A stretch of 64,000 nt of DNA from Sporomusa malonica (GCF_900176355.1 NZ_FWXI01000003.1:1-64000), one strand, 5' to 3'; numbered from the stretch's first letter, positions 42,601 through 49,684 are shown. The notes: a model not told the origin generated them from the letters alone. Numbers and translations: made by a program.

Positions 42601-43635
42601 TTACTGGGAGGCTTTCACATCATTAATCAGCCTCTTGATGAGAATCAAGACCCCCAGCACCATACCAAACGCAATGATAATAATCGCTAGATTAAATATC
42701 CAGGAACTGTCTCCCCCAGTCATCGACCCATGCTGCTGCATGTTGGTCATGGTATTCATGCCAGCCATGCCGCTCATACCGGCCATGGAGTTAGCCGGCA
42801 TTTGCACCCTAGCCTGTCTGGCCTCAAAAGCGATTTGGGTCATTTGCTGGTTCAAATCGTCACTCAATCGACTCAAGATGAGTGCACTACGTGCCAATTC
42901 AAAAATTCCCTGATGCAGCTGCTGCATCTTTTGGGTATTATACACATACCCATCAGCAGGAGCATACGGGTTTACGTTGGCCATGGCTACCGATTCCTGG
43001 AGCAGTCGGTTGGCCTGAACCAGTTTAGCCCGGTTCTGCTGAATCAGGTTGTATCTGACAACATAGGTGTCAGCCGTAGGGGGATTGGCTTCAGGCATAA
43101 CACTCTGGTCGGTTAAATCGTTATTGAGTTCGTTAAGCAGCATCATGGCCTGCGAAAACTTAAAGATGCCGTTGTGCAGCTGCTCTAATTTTGTTTGATC
43201 ATACACAATATTGCCAGTATTGGGCGGAAAATCCCGCCGCTGGCTGCCTGGATTAATGTTAATGGTTACACCGTCGCGCGGGGGGATAGTAATAGCACCT
43301 GTGCCACCACTATCCCGCGCCGGCGGGGTTGTCTGACTGGGTTGGGTAATCTGGGAATACGGATCATTAGTTATGAGCTCCATCGCCTGATTCAATATGG
43401 TAGTGGCTTGTACCAACCTGTCTTTATTCTGACTGGCCAAATTATTGAACGGACTGGGCGGCATCACATTTCCACCCTGCATGCCAGGCATCTGATGCCC
43501 GCCATGGCCGCCACCAGGAGCCATATTGGCAAAAAACTGGGACACATATGGAATCTGAATCCCCATCATTTGTGCGCCGTATAGCGCCACACCAGCAATT
43601 AATACAACAACAACGAGAACGAACAGGAACCTCAT
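42601..43635 (-). CDS. Membrane-tethered protein with duplicated helical domain and Met-rich patches (344 aa)
   Basis: N-terminal helix about 3-25, a His/Met stretch (APGGGHGGHQMPGMQGGN), then two copies of a helical module: NKDRLVQATTILNQAMELIT with LEQLHNGIFKFSQAMMLLNE, and NRAKLVQANRLLQESVAMAN with MQQLHQGIFELARSALILSR. A second Met spot (MAGMSGMAGMNTMTNMQQHG) precedes the last membrane helix (about 312-335). First gene of the operon 43635-39494. No 11-bp-repeat promoter was found upstream. Likely a large periplasmic domain between two anchors. Confidence 0.75.
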   Translation of the reverse strand: MRFLFVLVVVVLIAGVALYGAQMMGIQIPYVSQFFANMAPGGGHGGHQMPGMQGGNVMPPSPFNNLASQNKDRLVQATTILNQAMELITNDPYSQITQPSQTTPPARDSGGTGAITIPPRDGVTININPGSQRRDFPPNTGNIVYDQTKLEQLHNGIFKFSQAMMLLNELNNDLTDQSVMPEANPPTADTYVVRYNLIQQNRAKLVQANRLLQESVAMANVNPYAPADGYVYNTQKMQQLHQGIFELARSALILSRLSDDLNQQMTQIAFEARQARVQMPANSMAGMSGMAGMNTMTNMQQHGSMTGGDSSWIFNLAIIIIAFGMVLGVLILIKRLINDVKASQ

Positions 43636-43979
43636 TACATCAACTCCAACTCATGGTTTCAAGGTTAATATGACAACATTTCCTTGGCTTTATGCGTTTT
43701 TTTTCAACAGCCACATACTTTCGACAGAACAGCAACAAACCGGGCCTGCGCCCGGTTATAAAATCTTTCGCTTATTGGCTTTGAACTTCCCACATGTTTA
43801 AATCCTATAAGGACAAGAACCAAGTGAATAAACTCGCTTCCGTAAGTGGATTGCCAAATTTCAGGGCGTAGCCACCAAGTACAAAATCACTATCTGGTGC
43901 GAAACAAAATATGTTTGTCAGAGCGTTTGTGTACTCGTACCCTGTGCCGGCTAATCGCTTGAAACCATGCTACTCATCA

Positions 43980-44070
43980 TAAAGAAAACACGGCTTACGC
44001 CGAGCCTTTAGCGAAAGTGGAAGCCGATGTTGCCCTTATCCAGAAGGAAAGTTTACTTTCTGACAGGATA
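43980..44070 (-). repeat. ~105-bp dispersed repeat, copy 2 (inverted)
   Basis: Reverse complement of 31209-31316 with scattered changes and a shorter middle; shares ACTTTCC, TCTGGATAAG, CTTTCGCTAAAGGCTCGGCG and GCCGTGTTTTCTTTAT. Confidence 0.85.
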
Positions 44071-44072
44071 AA

Positions 44073-44104
44073 AAATACAGACTCAAAAGAGTCTGTATTT
44101 TTTG
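44073..44104. terminator. Terminator of the small gene at 44117
   Basis: AAATACAGACTC with perfect complement GAGTCTGTATTT, T-rich on both strands. Confidence 0.85.
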
Positions 44105-44116
44105 TTGTTTTCTGAA

Positions 44117-44290
44117 TTAGGCAGAAATATCAACTGCATGTCCTTTATGGGGTTCGACGGACTTTGCCAAGTCAGTTGCTACAGGCGACTCCTGAACGGT
44201 AGCTTTACTGTTAGCAGCGGTTTTTGTTGCTTGTTGCCCATGATGCGCACCATGCATTCCTGACATTCCTGACATTCCTGATATTGCCAT
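44117..44290 (-). CDS. Small SGM-repeat protein with VDISA C-terminus (57 aa)
   Basis: Below usual length limits but well supported: AAAGGAGG 8 nt before ATG 44290, a strong regulon promoter upstream and a terminator downstream. The sequence opens MAISGMSGMSGMHGAHHGQQ, has a Ser/Thr/Ala/Lys-rich middle, and ends KSVEPHKGHAVDISA. No signal peptide or helix. The product at 48870-49060 has the same organisation and the same VDISA ending if a frameshift occurs. The Met/His start suggests cytosolic metal buffering. The longer frame 44179-44499 on the same strand is a shadow. Confidence 0.75.
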   Translation of the reverse strand: MAISGMSGMSGMHGAHHGQQATKTAANSKATVQESPVATDLAKSVEPHKGHAVDISA

Positions 44291-44535
44291 AATGTGTTCC
44301 TCCTTTTGCCGTGATGACTTGAGTGAGCAGCTTTGTTTTCGGGGATATTCAGTTGAGGTTGTTCTGTTTGCTGACTTGCATTAGTGCTAACCACGTTGCT
44401 CTGTAACGGCTTCAGCCGCACAAGCGTTATGTACAGGTAGCCTATAATACAGTTGCCGTAAAGAAGCCGCCCCCTTAAACAAAAGACCAGTTTTGACAAA
44501 TACTTGTTTGTTATCGCCTTTTGAGCGATTACCTA

Positions 44536-44622
44536 ATTATACTAATAAACTATGAAGTTCGTATGAAGATCTTGTGAATTTCTTATGTTATTTTTGTGAA
44601 TTTCTAATGAACAAATTATGAT
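44536..44622 (-). promoter_or_regulatory. 11-bp direct-repeat promoter, seven tandem copies
   Basis: Plus-strand TGAA or variants at 44553, 44564, 44575, 44586 (TGTT), 44597, 44608, 44619 (TGAT), every one an exact 11-bp step; -10 TATAAT at 44536-44541. The longest array in the window. Confidence 0.92.
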
Positions 44623-44669
44623 TTTTTAGCTACTAGATTTTCTTCTATATTAAAATCTACAATGACCTT

Positions 44670-45380
44670 TCAAATCTGCAGGAGGTTAACGAGTCCATTA
44701 TCTACAACACCAGTGGGTTGTAGATTGTTGGCTTCCTGGTACTTTTTAACTGCGTCCTCGGTGGCTTTGCCAAAGATTCCATCCGCCCTGTCAGAAAGAA
44801 AGCCCATGTCTTTTAATTTGCGCTGCAGGAGCACTACATCTTGCCCTGACATCTTATGTTTTAATTCTCTCTTGACTTTGTTTATCGGCCCCTCAATGCG
44901 AACTATAGTTCCTATCGGTACCCACTCAAATAACTGTTCTACATCGCTGTTTCGCATACGGATACAGCCATGACTTGCGTACTTGCCAATAGACCACGGC
45001 TTATTGGTACCATGTATGCCATAAATTCCCCATGGTACGTTAACGCCCATCCATCTTGTACCAAACCCGGTTCCCCAGTTATAATCCTTCCAGACCACCT
45101 TCCAGTCCCCTATCGGTGTAGGGGTATCACTTTTGCCCACCGCAATTCGGTACTTTTTATATAATCCGTTACTGTCATAGAGTTCAAGTACACGCTCAGG
45201 TATCTTTACAATTATATTCACTTCTCCCTGCGGCGGTTGGCTAGGCTGTGTTTGAACTGCGGCAATAGGTTGACTTTCCAGTGGGTCTTCCGCCAGCAAG
45301 TTAACAATTGGTAATAACACTAACAGTAATGCAATTGAAAACAACCTGAATCCATTTATCGTTACCATAGGCAAACGCAC
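44670..45380 (-). CDS. L,D-transpeptidase (YkuD) with C-terminal PG-binding domain
   Basis: Exported cell-wall enzyme (236 aa) forming 3-3 cross-links or attaching proteins to peptidoglycan. Signal or anchor is about 5-30, the YkuD domain at about 52-165 with catalytic motif HGTNKPWS...YASHGCIRMRN (Cys in SHGCIR), and PG_binding_1 at about 172-236 (VLLQRKLKDMGFLSDRADGI). GTG at 45380 lies 10 nt after GGGGG. A terminator separates it from the SHOCT gene upstream, so it may have its own promoter or read-through from the regulon. Confidence 0.92.
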   Translation of the reverse strand: MRLPMVTINGFRLFSIALLLVLLPIVNLLAEDPLESQPIAAVQTQPSQPPQGEVNIIVKIPERVLELYDSNGLYKKYRIAVGKSDTPTPIGDWKVVWKDYNWGTGFGTRWMGVNVPWGIYGIHGTNKPWSIGKYASHGCIRMRNSDVEQLFEWVPIGTIVRIEGPINKVKRELKHKMSGQDVVLLQRKLKDMGFLSDRADGIFGKATEDAVKKYQEANNLQPTGVVDNGLVNLLQI

Positions 45381-45466
45381 TTTTATTCAGCCCCCTAGAT
45401 TTAAATAGGCCAATCGCATTATTGATGATATGCAGGTAGTTCCCCAAATATGACAGTACATAAAAG

Positions 45467-45501
45467 CAAACAGCGCCGTTATTCACGACGCTGCTTGCTA
45501 A
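45467..45501 (-). terminator. Terminator after the SHOCT gene at 45513
   Basis: AGCAAGCAGCGTC with near-complement GGCGCTGTTTGCT, then TTTT on the minus strand. Confidence 0.75.
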
Positions 45502-45512
45502 GTTGCTTCTTA

Positions 45513-45767
45513 TTACAAAGAGCGTAACTCTTCTTTTATAGCGAAATATTCTTCCCGGCTTATTTCGCCATTGGCATACCGCCGTTTGGCGATTTCCGGG
45601 GAATTGGCTACAGGTTTTGGTTGGCCAAACTTTTCCCCGGCCAAGTCCCACGCCCAGCGTATAAGATAGGCGAAACCTACTATCACTAGCCCCCAGAAAA
45701 GCAATGAAGCCAACATAGATAATAGGCTTCCTAAGTAACTGCCTGGATATCCTCCCCAATAATACAT
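45513..45767 (-). CDS. SHOCT-domain membrane protein (84 aa)
   Basis: Tyr/Gly N-terminus (MYYWGGYPGSYLGS), one membrane helix about 15-42 (ASLLFWGLVIVGFAYLIRWA) and C-terminal SHOCT (EIAKRRYANGEISREEYFAI). Third gene of the small operon that starts at the promoter 46172. Paralogue of 5690, 46320 and 50242. Confidence 0.85.
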   Translation of the reverse strand: MYYWGGYPGSYLGSLLSMLASLLFWGLVIVGFAYLIRWAWDLAGEKFGQPKPVANSPEIAKRRYANGEISREEYFAIKEELRSL

Positions 45768-45794
45768 ATACCATCCCTCCGTTTAAATTTATAT

Positions 45795-46004
45795 TTATAT
45801 ACAGCTGCTGGAACTCATGCCCATCGGCATTTGACTTATGTTCGTGTAACCCATCGGCATTTGGCCCATGTTCATGTTGCCCGCCATTCCACCTTGAACT
45901 GTATTCATGCTCAGCGCCGGTAAAACAGCTGAGGATACAATCATGAGCAGCAGCAAGCCGAAGAAAGAGTACACCGCATACCGAAGCCATATGTTCTTAC
46001 CCAT
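45795..46004 (-). CDS. Membrane protein with short Met-rich tail (69 aa)
   Basis: Begins MGKNIWLRYAVYSFFGLLLL, one helix, then a Met/Gly tail (GGMAGNMNMGQMPMGYTNIS, MPMGMSSSSC). Clearly related to the internal part of the protein at 39945 (NPWLRYALYSFLGILLLMAV) and to 49860. ATG at 46004 follows GGAAGG by 8 nt. Likely inserted in the inner membrane with the Met tail outside. Copper-type binding is inferred from composition. Confidence 0.8.
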   Translation of the reverse strand: MGKNIWLRYAVYSFFGLLLLMIVSSAVLPALSMNTVQGGMAGNMNMGQMPMGYTNISQMPMGMSSSSCI

Positions 46005-46030
46005 CTTTTCTACCTTCCAAATACCCACAG

Positions 46031-46132
46031 TTACACCGTTATCACCAGGTGGGCAATGCTACCGACAATTGACAGTCCATCATATCCATAGCCGGCATAG
46101 GAATACATCGGTGTTGTGTAGTGACCCATATC
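46031..46132 (-). CDS. Very small membrane peptide, possible truncated SHOCT relative (33 aa)
   Basis: First gene after the regulon promoter at 46172, with GGGAGGAAGG before ATG 46132. Sequence MGHYTTPMYSYAGYGYDDGL then SIVGSIAHLVITV. The Tyr/Gly start and membrane segment match the N-termini of the SHOCT paralogues (for example 50242), but TAA stops it in mid-helix; the next codons still read LWVFGR before another stop. Either a genuine peptide or a SHOCT gene cut by a nonsense mutation. Confidence 0.5.
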   Translation of the reverse strand, partial: DMGHYTTPMYSYAGYGYDGLSIVGSIAHLVITV

Positions 46133-46171
46133 CTTCCTCCCTTTCTAGCTTGAATTATCTCCCGTACTTGT

Positions 46172-46203
46172 ATTATAACAATCCAATATGAATAACCTAT
46201 GAA
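46172..46203 (-). promoter_or_regulatory. 11-bp direct-repeat promoter (operon 46132-45513)
   Basis: Plus-strand TGAA at 46189 and 46200; -10 TATAAT at 46172-46177. Confidence 0.8.
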
Positions 46204-46252
46204 GATTGGCTAAATTTTGCAATATTTAACCGCTTTGGGTGAGAAAAAAAAT

Positions 46253-46276
46253 TACCCAGTAAATTTTTACTGGGCA
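46253..46276 (-). terminator. Terminator of the SHOCT gene at 46320
   Basis: TGCCCAGTAAA/TTTACTGGGTA stem followed on the minus strand by ATTTTTTTT. Confidence 0.85.
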
Positions 46277-46319
46277 AAAAAAACACATATTCAGTTACTT
46301 CACAGCCTAATGGTTATTG

Positions 46320-46529
46320 CTAAGCCCCAGCCAATTCTTGCTTGATCAAAAGATACTCATCACGGTCAAGTTCCCCGCTGGCATAACGACGCTTGGCCAG
46401 TTCAAGAGCATCTAACTCGAATTTCGGAAGTCTCAGTTTATGCCCATAAGCCTCCCATGCCCACCTAGCTAAGTAAACCGCACCTGCAAGCGTAACCACC
46501 CATAATAGTAACATTATAATCATACCCAA
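46320..46529 (-). CDS. SHOCT-domain membrane protein (69 aa)
   Basis: One N-terminal membrane helix (about 1-25, MGMIIMLLLWVVTLAGAVYL), then LARWAWEAYGHKL and a SHOCT motif (LAKRRYASGELDRDEYLLIK). Shortest of the four SHOCT paralogues; lacks the Tyr/Gly N-terminal arm. AGGAGG 7 nt before ATG. Own four-repeat promoter and own terminator, so a single-gene unit. Confidence 0.85.
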   Translation of the reverse strand: MGMIIMLLLWVVTLAGAVYLARWAWEAYGHKLRLPKFELDALELAKRRYASGELDRDEYLLIKQELAGA

Positions 46530-46622
46530 ACCTCCTAGTATATCTAGTTAAAACTTGGCCGATATTGGAGACGCTCTGGATCCATGTACCCATGTAAACG
46601 CCACCGTCCTGCCGTTACATTT

Positions 46623-46676
46623 ATTGTATCAAGTCTATGTGAATATCTCATGAAGGCTAGATGTAAATCCTGTGAA
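46623..46676 (-). promoter_or_regulatory. 11-bp direct-repeat promoter (SHOCT gene 46320)
   Basis: Plus-strand TGAA 46640 and 46651, TGTA 46662, TGAA 46673; -10 TACAAT at 46623-46628. Confidence 0.8.
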
Positions 46677-46717
46677 ACTTTACTCGTTATTAAAATTGCA
46701 GTTGTTCAAAAACCGAT

Positions 46718-47335
46718 TCAGACTGGCGATGCCACAATAAGCTTGATTATTTTACCTGAATACTCCTCAAGCGAATACGGCTGTATGCCTGCCATATTGA
46801 TGTTCTTTACTGTTTCCCTATTAATATTCGAACCAATCATATGTAAGGCTAGCGGGTTAAGGACATCCATTAACCACCCCAAAACTGGGTTTTCACTGCG
46901 TACATGCTCAAGCAGAACGATGCGCCCACCTGGCTTACACACTCGTTTAATCTCTTTTAAGCCTAGAACCGGATCGGGTACAGAACAAAAAACGCAGGTA
47001 GCAATCACAGTGTCAAAGGAATTATCGGGAAAGGTCATATGTTGAGCATCCATCTCTAAAAGAGTAACAGGCACCCTGGCCTTTGTTAGTTTTTGCTTGG
47101 CTTTATTTAGCATGCCTTGACTAAAGTCAATCCCTGTCACTTGGCAACCAGGTAAGTAAAATTCAAGATTGGCGCCGGTGCCTACCCCCACCTCTAACAC
47201 CTTGCCTGTAGCTTGCTCAACAGCCTTACGGCGAAGCTTAACCGGAATCATTTTGTCCATCCAGTCGTAAAATGAGGACGTCCGGTTATACCTTCTACGA
47301 ATGGTATCGGTTTGGCTTTCCGATATTTTAGTCAT
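46718..47335 (-). CDS. Class I SAM methyltransferase, UbiE/METTL7-like (205 aa)
   Basis: Soluble methyltransferase with motif I VLEVGVGTGANLEFY (about 45-59), acidic residue in VTGIDFSQGML, DAQHMTFPDNSFDTVIAT (motif II/III), and CKPGGRIVLLEHVRS. Closest in pattern to phospholipid or menaquinone methyltransferases. ATG at 47335 follows AGGAGG. Stands alone, with no regulon repeats. Confidence 0.85.
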   Translation of the reverse strand: MTKISESQTDTIRRRYNRTSSFYDWMDKMIPVKLRRKAVEQATGKVLEVGVGTGANLEFYLPGCQVTGIDFSQGMLNKAKQKLTKARVPVTLLEMDAQHMTFPDNSFDTVIATCVFCSVPDPVLGLKEIKRVCKPGGRIVLLEHVRSENPVLGWLMDVLNPLALHMIGSNINRETVKNINMAGIQPYSLEEYSGKIIKLIVASPV

Positions 47336-47430
47336 GATAGTCTACCTCCTAGAACGTGTATATCCGTTATTCATTATCCCCGCGTCAGCTCCCAGTCAAA
47401 CAATGTCTGACCTATGTTCTATGTAAATGA

Positions 47431-47453
47431 GCCAGCCGAGTCACCGGCTGGCC
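47431..47453 (-). terminator. Terminator of the DUF2231 gene
   Basis: GGCCAGCCG/CGGCTGGCC stem just after the stop at 47464. Confidence 0.75.
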
Positions 47454-47463
47454 TTAACATGGT

Positions 47464-48066
47464 TTAATGGGTATGAGAAGCTCCATCACTATGTACATGA
47501 GTCTCACCCGATTTGGGGACGCTAGGTGCACTGGGATGGGGCACCGTTGATGTACTGTTAGGTGCGGGGGCTGGTGGGGAGTGATGATGTTCTGAGTCTT
47601 CGCCATGGCTATGTTCATGTACTCCAGTCTCTTGTGGTACAGCCACCACCCCGACACCGAATTCATAAACCAGACGCCCGCCCAGATGGGCACCATAGGC
47701 CATTGAGCCTACGGCCAATACGCCAATAGCGAAATAAATAACTAACTGACTTACCGTCCCAGGCAATAATGTTTTTCTTATACTACGCCAAACCAACATT
47801 AGACCAAAAAGAACTGCGGCGGCATACTCAATATTTTTATGCCGCTCCATAATAGCATGAGACACATCATTATGACCAGCCGTGTTTTCTGCATAAATTC
47901 CTGAGCCAATGGCAACGGTTATAGACATAACGCCTACCAGTAGACACCACCAGCCAACTCCGCGCAGCGAGTCTTTTTTTAGGACTACACTTACTATGTC
48001 AAACAAAAAACCGATTAACAGCAAAGCAATAGGAAAATGTATCACTGCAGGATGAAGGTTTTGCAT
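47464..48066 (-). CDS. DUF2231 membrane protein with His-rich C-terminus (200 aa)
   Basis: Starts MQNLHPAVIHFPIALLLIGF, the diagnostic DUF2231 opening with conserved His residues, and has four helices (about 8-28, 38-60, 85-103, 112-132). The C-terminal ~65 residues are disordered and His-rich (VHEHSHGEDSEHHHSPPAPA, GETHVHSDGASHTH), a probable metal-binding tail. ATG at 48066 lies 6 nt after AAAAGGAGT. DUF2231 proteins often accompany cytochromes or copper genes; no activity is established. Regulon promoter at 48175. Confidence 0.88.
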   Translation of the reverse strand: MQNLHPAVIHFPIALLLIGFLFDIVSVVLKKDSLRGVGWWCLLVGVMSITVAIGSGIYAENTAGHNDVSHAIMERHKNIEYAAAVLFGLMLVWRSIRKTLLPGTVSQLVIYFAIGVLAVGSMAYGAHLGGRLVYEFGVGVVAVPQETGVHEHSHGEDSEHHHSPPAPAPNSTSTVPHPSAPSVPKSGETHVHSDGASHTH

Positions 48067-48174
48067 ATAATGACTCCTTTTCATTATAATTGATATGGTT
48101 GTTACGCTCTATAGTCCAAGCTATTCTTCCTGCACCCTTAGCCCCCTCCCAATTAAAGTAGCATGAGCCATTTC

Positions 48175-48206
48175 ATTATACACAATGAATATGAATTTTT
48201 AATGAA
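48175..48206 (-). promoter_or_regulatory. 11-bp direct-repeat promoter (DUF2231 gene)
   Basis: Plus-strand TGAA at 48192 and 48203, plus an out-of-step TGAA at 48186; -10 TATAAT at 48175-48180. Confidence 0.75.
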
Positions 48207-48229
48207 TATGCGCGGTATTTGAAGCGTCA

Positions 48230-48256
48230 AAAAAAGCCAGCCATGAGGCTGACTTT
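48230..48256 (-). terminator. Terminator of the Met-rich gene at 48271
   Basis: AGTCAGCC/GGCTGGCT stem followed by seven T on the minus strand. Confidence 0.85.
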
Positions 48257-48270
48257 TTCTACTTTATGCG

Positions 48271-48747
48271 TTATTCAAGCACTTCTACTTGCTTGGCCAC
48301 TACAACAGGAGCAGTTGCCACTGTGTTTTTCGGTTTAAACATCTCCCATAGACCCCTTACCAAGAAAACAGTGCCGCCAATAAGGAGTGCCCAGAACAGC
48401 AGTGTTATTGCAATGCCGGCCAGATTACCCAAGATAGATTCAAACCCGGAACCAGGTATCATACCTGGCATGTTGGTCATACCTCCATTGTTGGCCATAG
48501 CCATGTTCCCCATTTGGTTGTACGCACCCGCGCCATGATTCATGACACCCATACCTTGGTTCATGCCATTCATGCCCATGTTCATACCTTGGTTCATACC
48601 ATTCATGCCCATGTTCATGCCTTGATTCATACCATTCATGCCCATGTTCATGCCTTGATTCATGCCACTCATGCCCATGTTCATACCTTGGCTCATGCCT
48701 TGACTCATGCCTTGGCCACCACCCATGCCATTCATCATCATCATCAT
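48271..48747 (-). CDS. Met/Gly/Asn-rich membrane protein (158 aa)
   Basis: Paralogue of 35952 with a longer Met arm: MMMMMNGMGGGQGMSQGMSQ, then four near-perfect copies of GMNQGMNMGMNGMN (48560-48690), one membrane helix near 115-138 (LAGIAITLLFWALLIGGTVF), and tail LVRGLWEMFKPKNTV, AKQVEVLE. The tandem DNA repeats suggest the arm length varies. AAGGAGG 8 nt before ATG. Strong regulon promoter at 48800. Confidence 0.87.
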   Translation of the reverse strand: MMMMMNGMGGGQGMSQGMSQGMNMGMSGMNQGMNMGMNGMNQGMNMGMNGMNQGMNMGMNGMNQGMGVMNHGAGAYNQMGNMAMANNGGMTNMPGMIPGSGFESILGNLAGIAITLLFWALLIGGTVFLVRGLWEMFKPKNTVATAPVVVAKQVEVLE

Positions 48748-48799
48748 GCTAATAACCTCCTTATTCTTTACTATCGTAATCGATGTGCCTTATGATTTA

Positions 48800-48853
48800 A
48801 GTATAACAAACTTAAATGAAGATCTTATGAATACGAGATGAACAAATTATGTA
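48800..48853 (-). promoter_or_regulatory. 11-bp direct-repeat promoter (Met-rich gene 48271)
   Basis: Plus-strand TGAA at 48817, 48828, 48839 and TGTA at 48850; -10 TATACT at 48800-48805. Almost identical to the promoter of paralogue 35952. Confidence 0.88.
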
Positions 48854-48869
48854 ATTTCCGCTGTAATCT

Positions 48870-49060
48870 TTATGCTGAAATATCGACTGTCTTACCTAAT
48901 CTCGGATCGATACTAAGCTGCTTGGTGGCACTATCCGATTTTTTTCAGTTGCCGCTGTATTTTTGCCAGCAGTCATCTGGCTATGCTGAGACCCGCTGCA
49001 CCCGGACATACCTGCCATGCCACCTGCTGAACCACCTGCTGAAACACTTGACATATTCAT
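48870..49060 (-). CDS. Small Met/Gly/Ser protein, apparent -1 frameshift on an A7 run
   Basis: GGGAGG 9 nt before ATG 49060. Zero frame: MNMSSVSAGGSAGGMAGMSG, CSGSQHSQMTAGKNTAATEK, then a tail ending at TAG 48896 (54 aa). At the run of seven A in the mRNA (48939-48945), a -1 shift gives KSDSATKQLSIDPRLGKTVD and ISA, ending at 48870 (63 aa). That end matches VDISA of the paralogue at 44117, so the shifted product looks like the ancestral one. Possible explanations are a one-base deletion, polymerase slippage on the A run, or a sequencing error. Confidence 0.65.
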
Positions 49061-49116
49061 TTTCGTATTCCTCCCGTTTTTTAAGCTTGGCCAGACATTC
49101 CCATCCGCCTATATAT

Positions 49117-49148
49117 ATTGTAACAAATCAATATGAAGATCTAATGAA
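49117..49148 (-). promoter_or_regulatory. 11-bp direct-repeat promoter (gene 48870-49060)
   Basis: Plus-strand TGAA at 49134 and 49145 (a third at 49157 is 1 bp out of step); -10 TACAAT at 49117-49122. Confidence 0.75.
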
Positions 49149-49192
49149 GATAGCCCTGAATTTCTAACAAAAGAATATCTCCCTTTTTTCGC

Positions 49193-49270
49193 AAAAAAAA
49201 GCCGGGAGATATTCCCGGCAAGCTGCTCTCCATGGTGGGAGTGTAAATCAATTGTTCATTACTGAGGGTT
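49193..49270 (-). ncRNA. Candidate ~78-nt small RNA of the regulon
   Basis: A regulon promoter (49277-49319) is followed within about 70 nt by a strong terminator, GCCGGGA/TCCCGGC plus eight T (49193-49219). The short transcript between them has no credible gene: its first ATG gives a 3-codon frame and the second runs into the terminator. This layout is that of a regulated small RNA; targets unknown. Confidence 0.5.
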
Positions 49271-49276
49271 GTATTT

Positions 49277-49319
49277 AGTATACCAAATAAAAATGAAGAT
49301 TTAATGAAGATTGTTTGAG
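49277..49319 (-). promoter_or_regulatory. 11-bp direct-repeat promoter (small RNA candidate)
   Basis: Plus-strand TGAA at 49294 and 49305, TGAG at 49316; -10 TATACT at 49277-49282. Confidence 0.75.
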
Positions 49320-49325
49320 AAAAGA

Positions 49326-49374
49326 AAAAAAACGAAACCCCTTGCCTCTGGCAAAACGGTTTCGTTTTTTGTTG
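49326..49374 (-). terminator. Terminator of the 60-aa secreted protein gene
   Basis: AACGAAACC with complement GGTTTCGTT, T-rich on both strands, directly after the stop at 49379. Confidence 0.8.
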
Positions 49375-49378
49375 AATC

Positions 49379-49561
49379 TTAGTGGTGACCGCTATGCTCG
49401 TTTGACTGATTATTGCCATCAGCAGGCGGCGGTACTTGTTGCTCATTTTGCTGGGTATTGGGTTGCTCAGCAGCGAGTACAATCGGCGAAACCATCCCGG
49501 AGGTTGCTACAAATGCTCCCAGCATTAGTGCGACTACTAGCTTAGATACCATCTTATTCAT
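49379..49561 (-). CDS. Small secreted protein with HSGHH end (60 aa)
   Basis: Signal peptide about 1-31 (VVALMLGAFVATSGMVSPIV, cleavage near LAA). The mature peptide is only ~29 residues, Gln/Asn/Pro-rich, ending NEHSGHH. The same (H)SGHH ending closes the exported Met-rich protein at 57496 and the CusB-like protein, so it may be a shared metal-binding tag. ATG is preceded by AAAGGAGCTGG. Own four-repeat promoter. Confidence 0.8.
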   Translation of the reverse strand: MNKMVSKLVVALMLGAFVATSGMVSPIVLAAEQPNTQQNEQQVPPPADGNNQSNEHSGHH

Positions 49562-49630
49562 ACGATCCAGCTCCTTTTAATTGTAATGATATGTAGGGCT
49601 TAGGTAAGACTCCAACATTTACTTAGATAA

Positions 49631-49684
49631 ATATTACCACAACAATGTGAATAAGTTATGAATTAGCTATGAATATTTTGTGAT
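49631..49684 (-). promoter_or_regulatory. 11-bp direct-repeat promoter (60-aa secreted protein)
   Basis: Plus-strand TGAA at 49648, 49659, 49670 and TGAT at 49681; -10 TAATAT at 49631-49636. Confidence 0.8.

Larger units (their letters stand above)
43636..44116. other. Gene-poor region with repeat and transposase trace
   Basis: Includes hairpin CCGGGCGCAGGCCCGG near 43740-43756, a short plus-strand stretch (43850-43900) whose codons WIAKFQGVATKYKI resemble a transposase C-terminus but are interrupted, the inverted copy of the ~105-bp repeat (43980-44070), and a terminator. No intact gene. Confidence 0.6.

Noticed and set aside
43850-43900. Transposase-like codons (KFQGVATKY)
   Set aside because: Too short and interrupted to call as an element; mentioned only in the region entry.
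44179-44499. 106-aa minus-strand frame
   Set aside because: Starts upstream of any ribosome site and overlaps, in another frame, the well-supported 57-aa gene at 44117-44290.
48560-48690. Tandem 42-bp repeats resembling a CRISPR array
   Set aside because: Repeats are coding (GMNQGMNMGMNGMN) with no unique spacers, no leader and no cas genes. Likewise 40140-40270 and 12787-12939.
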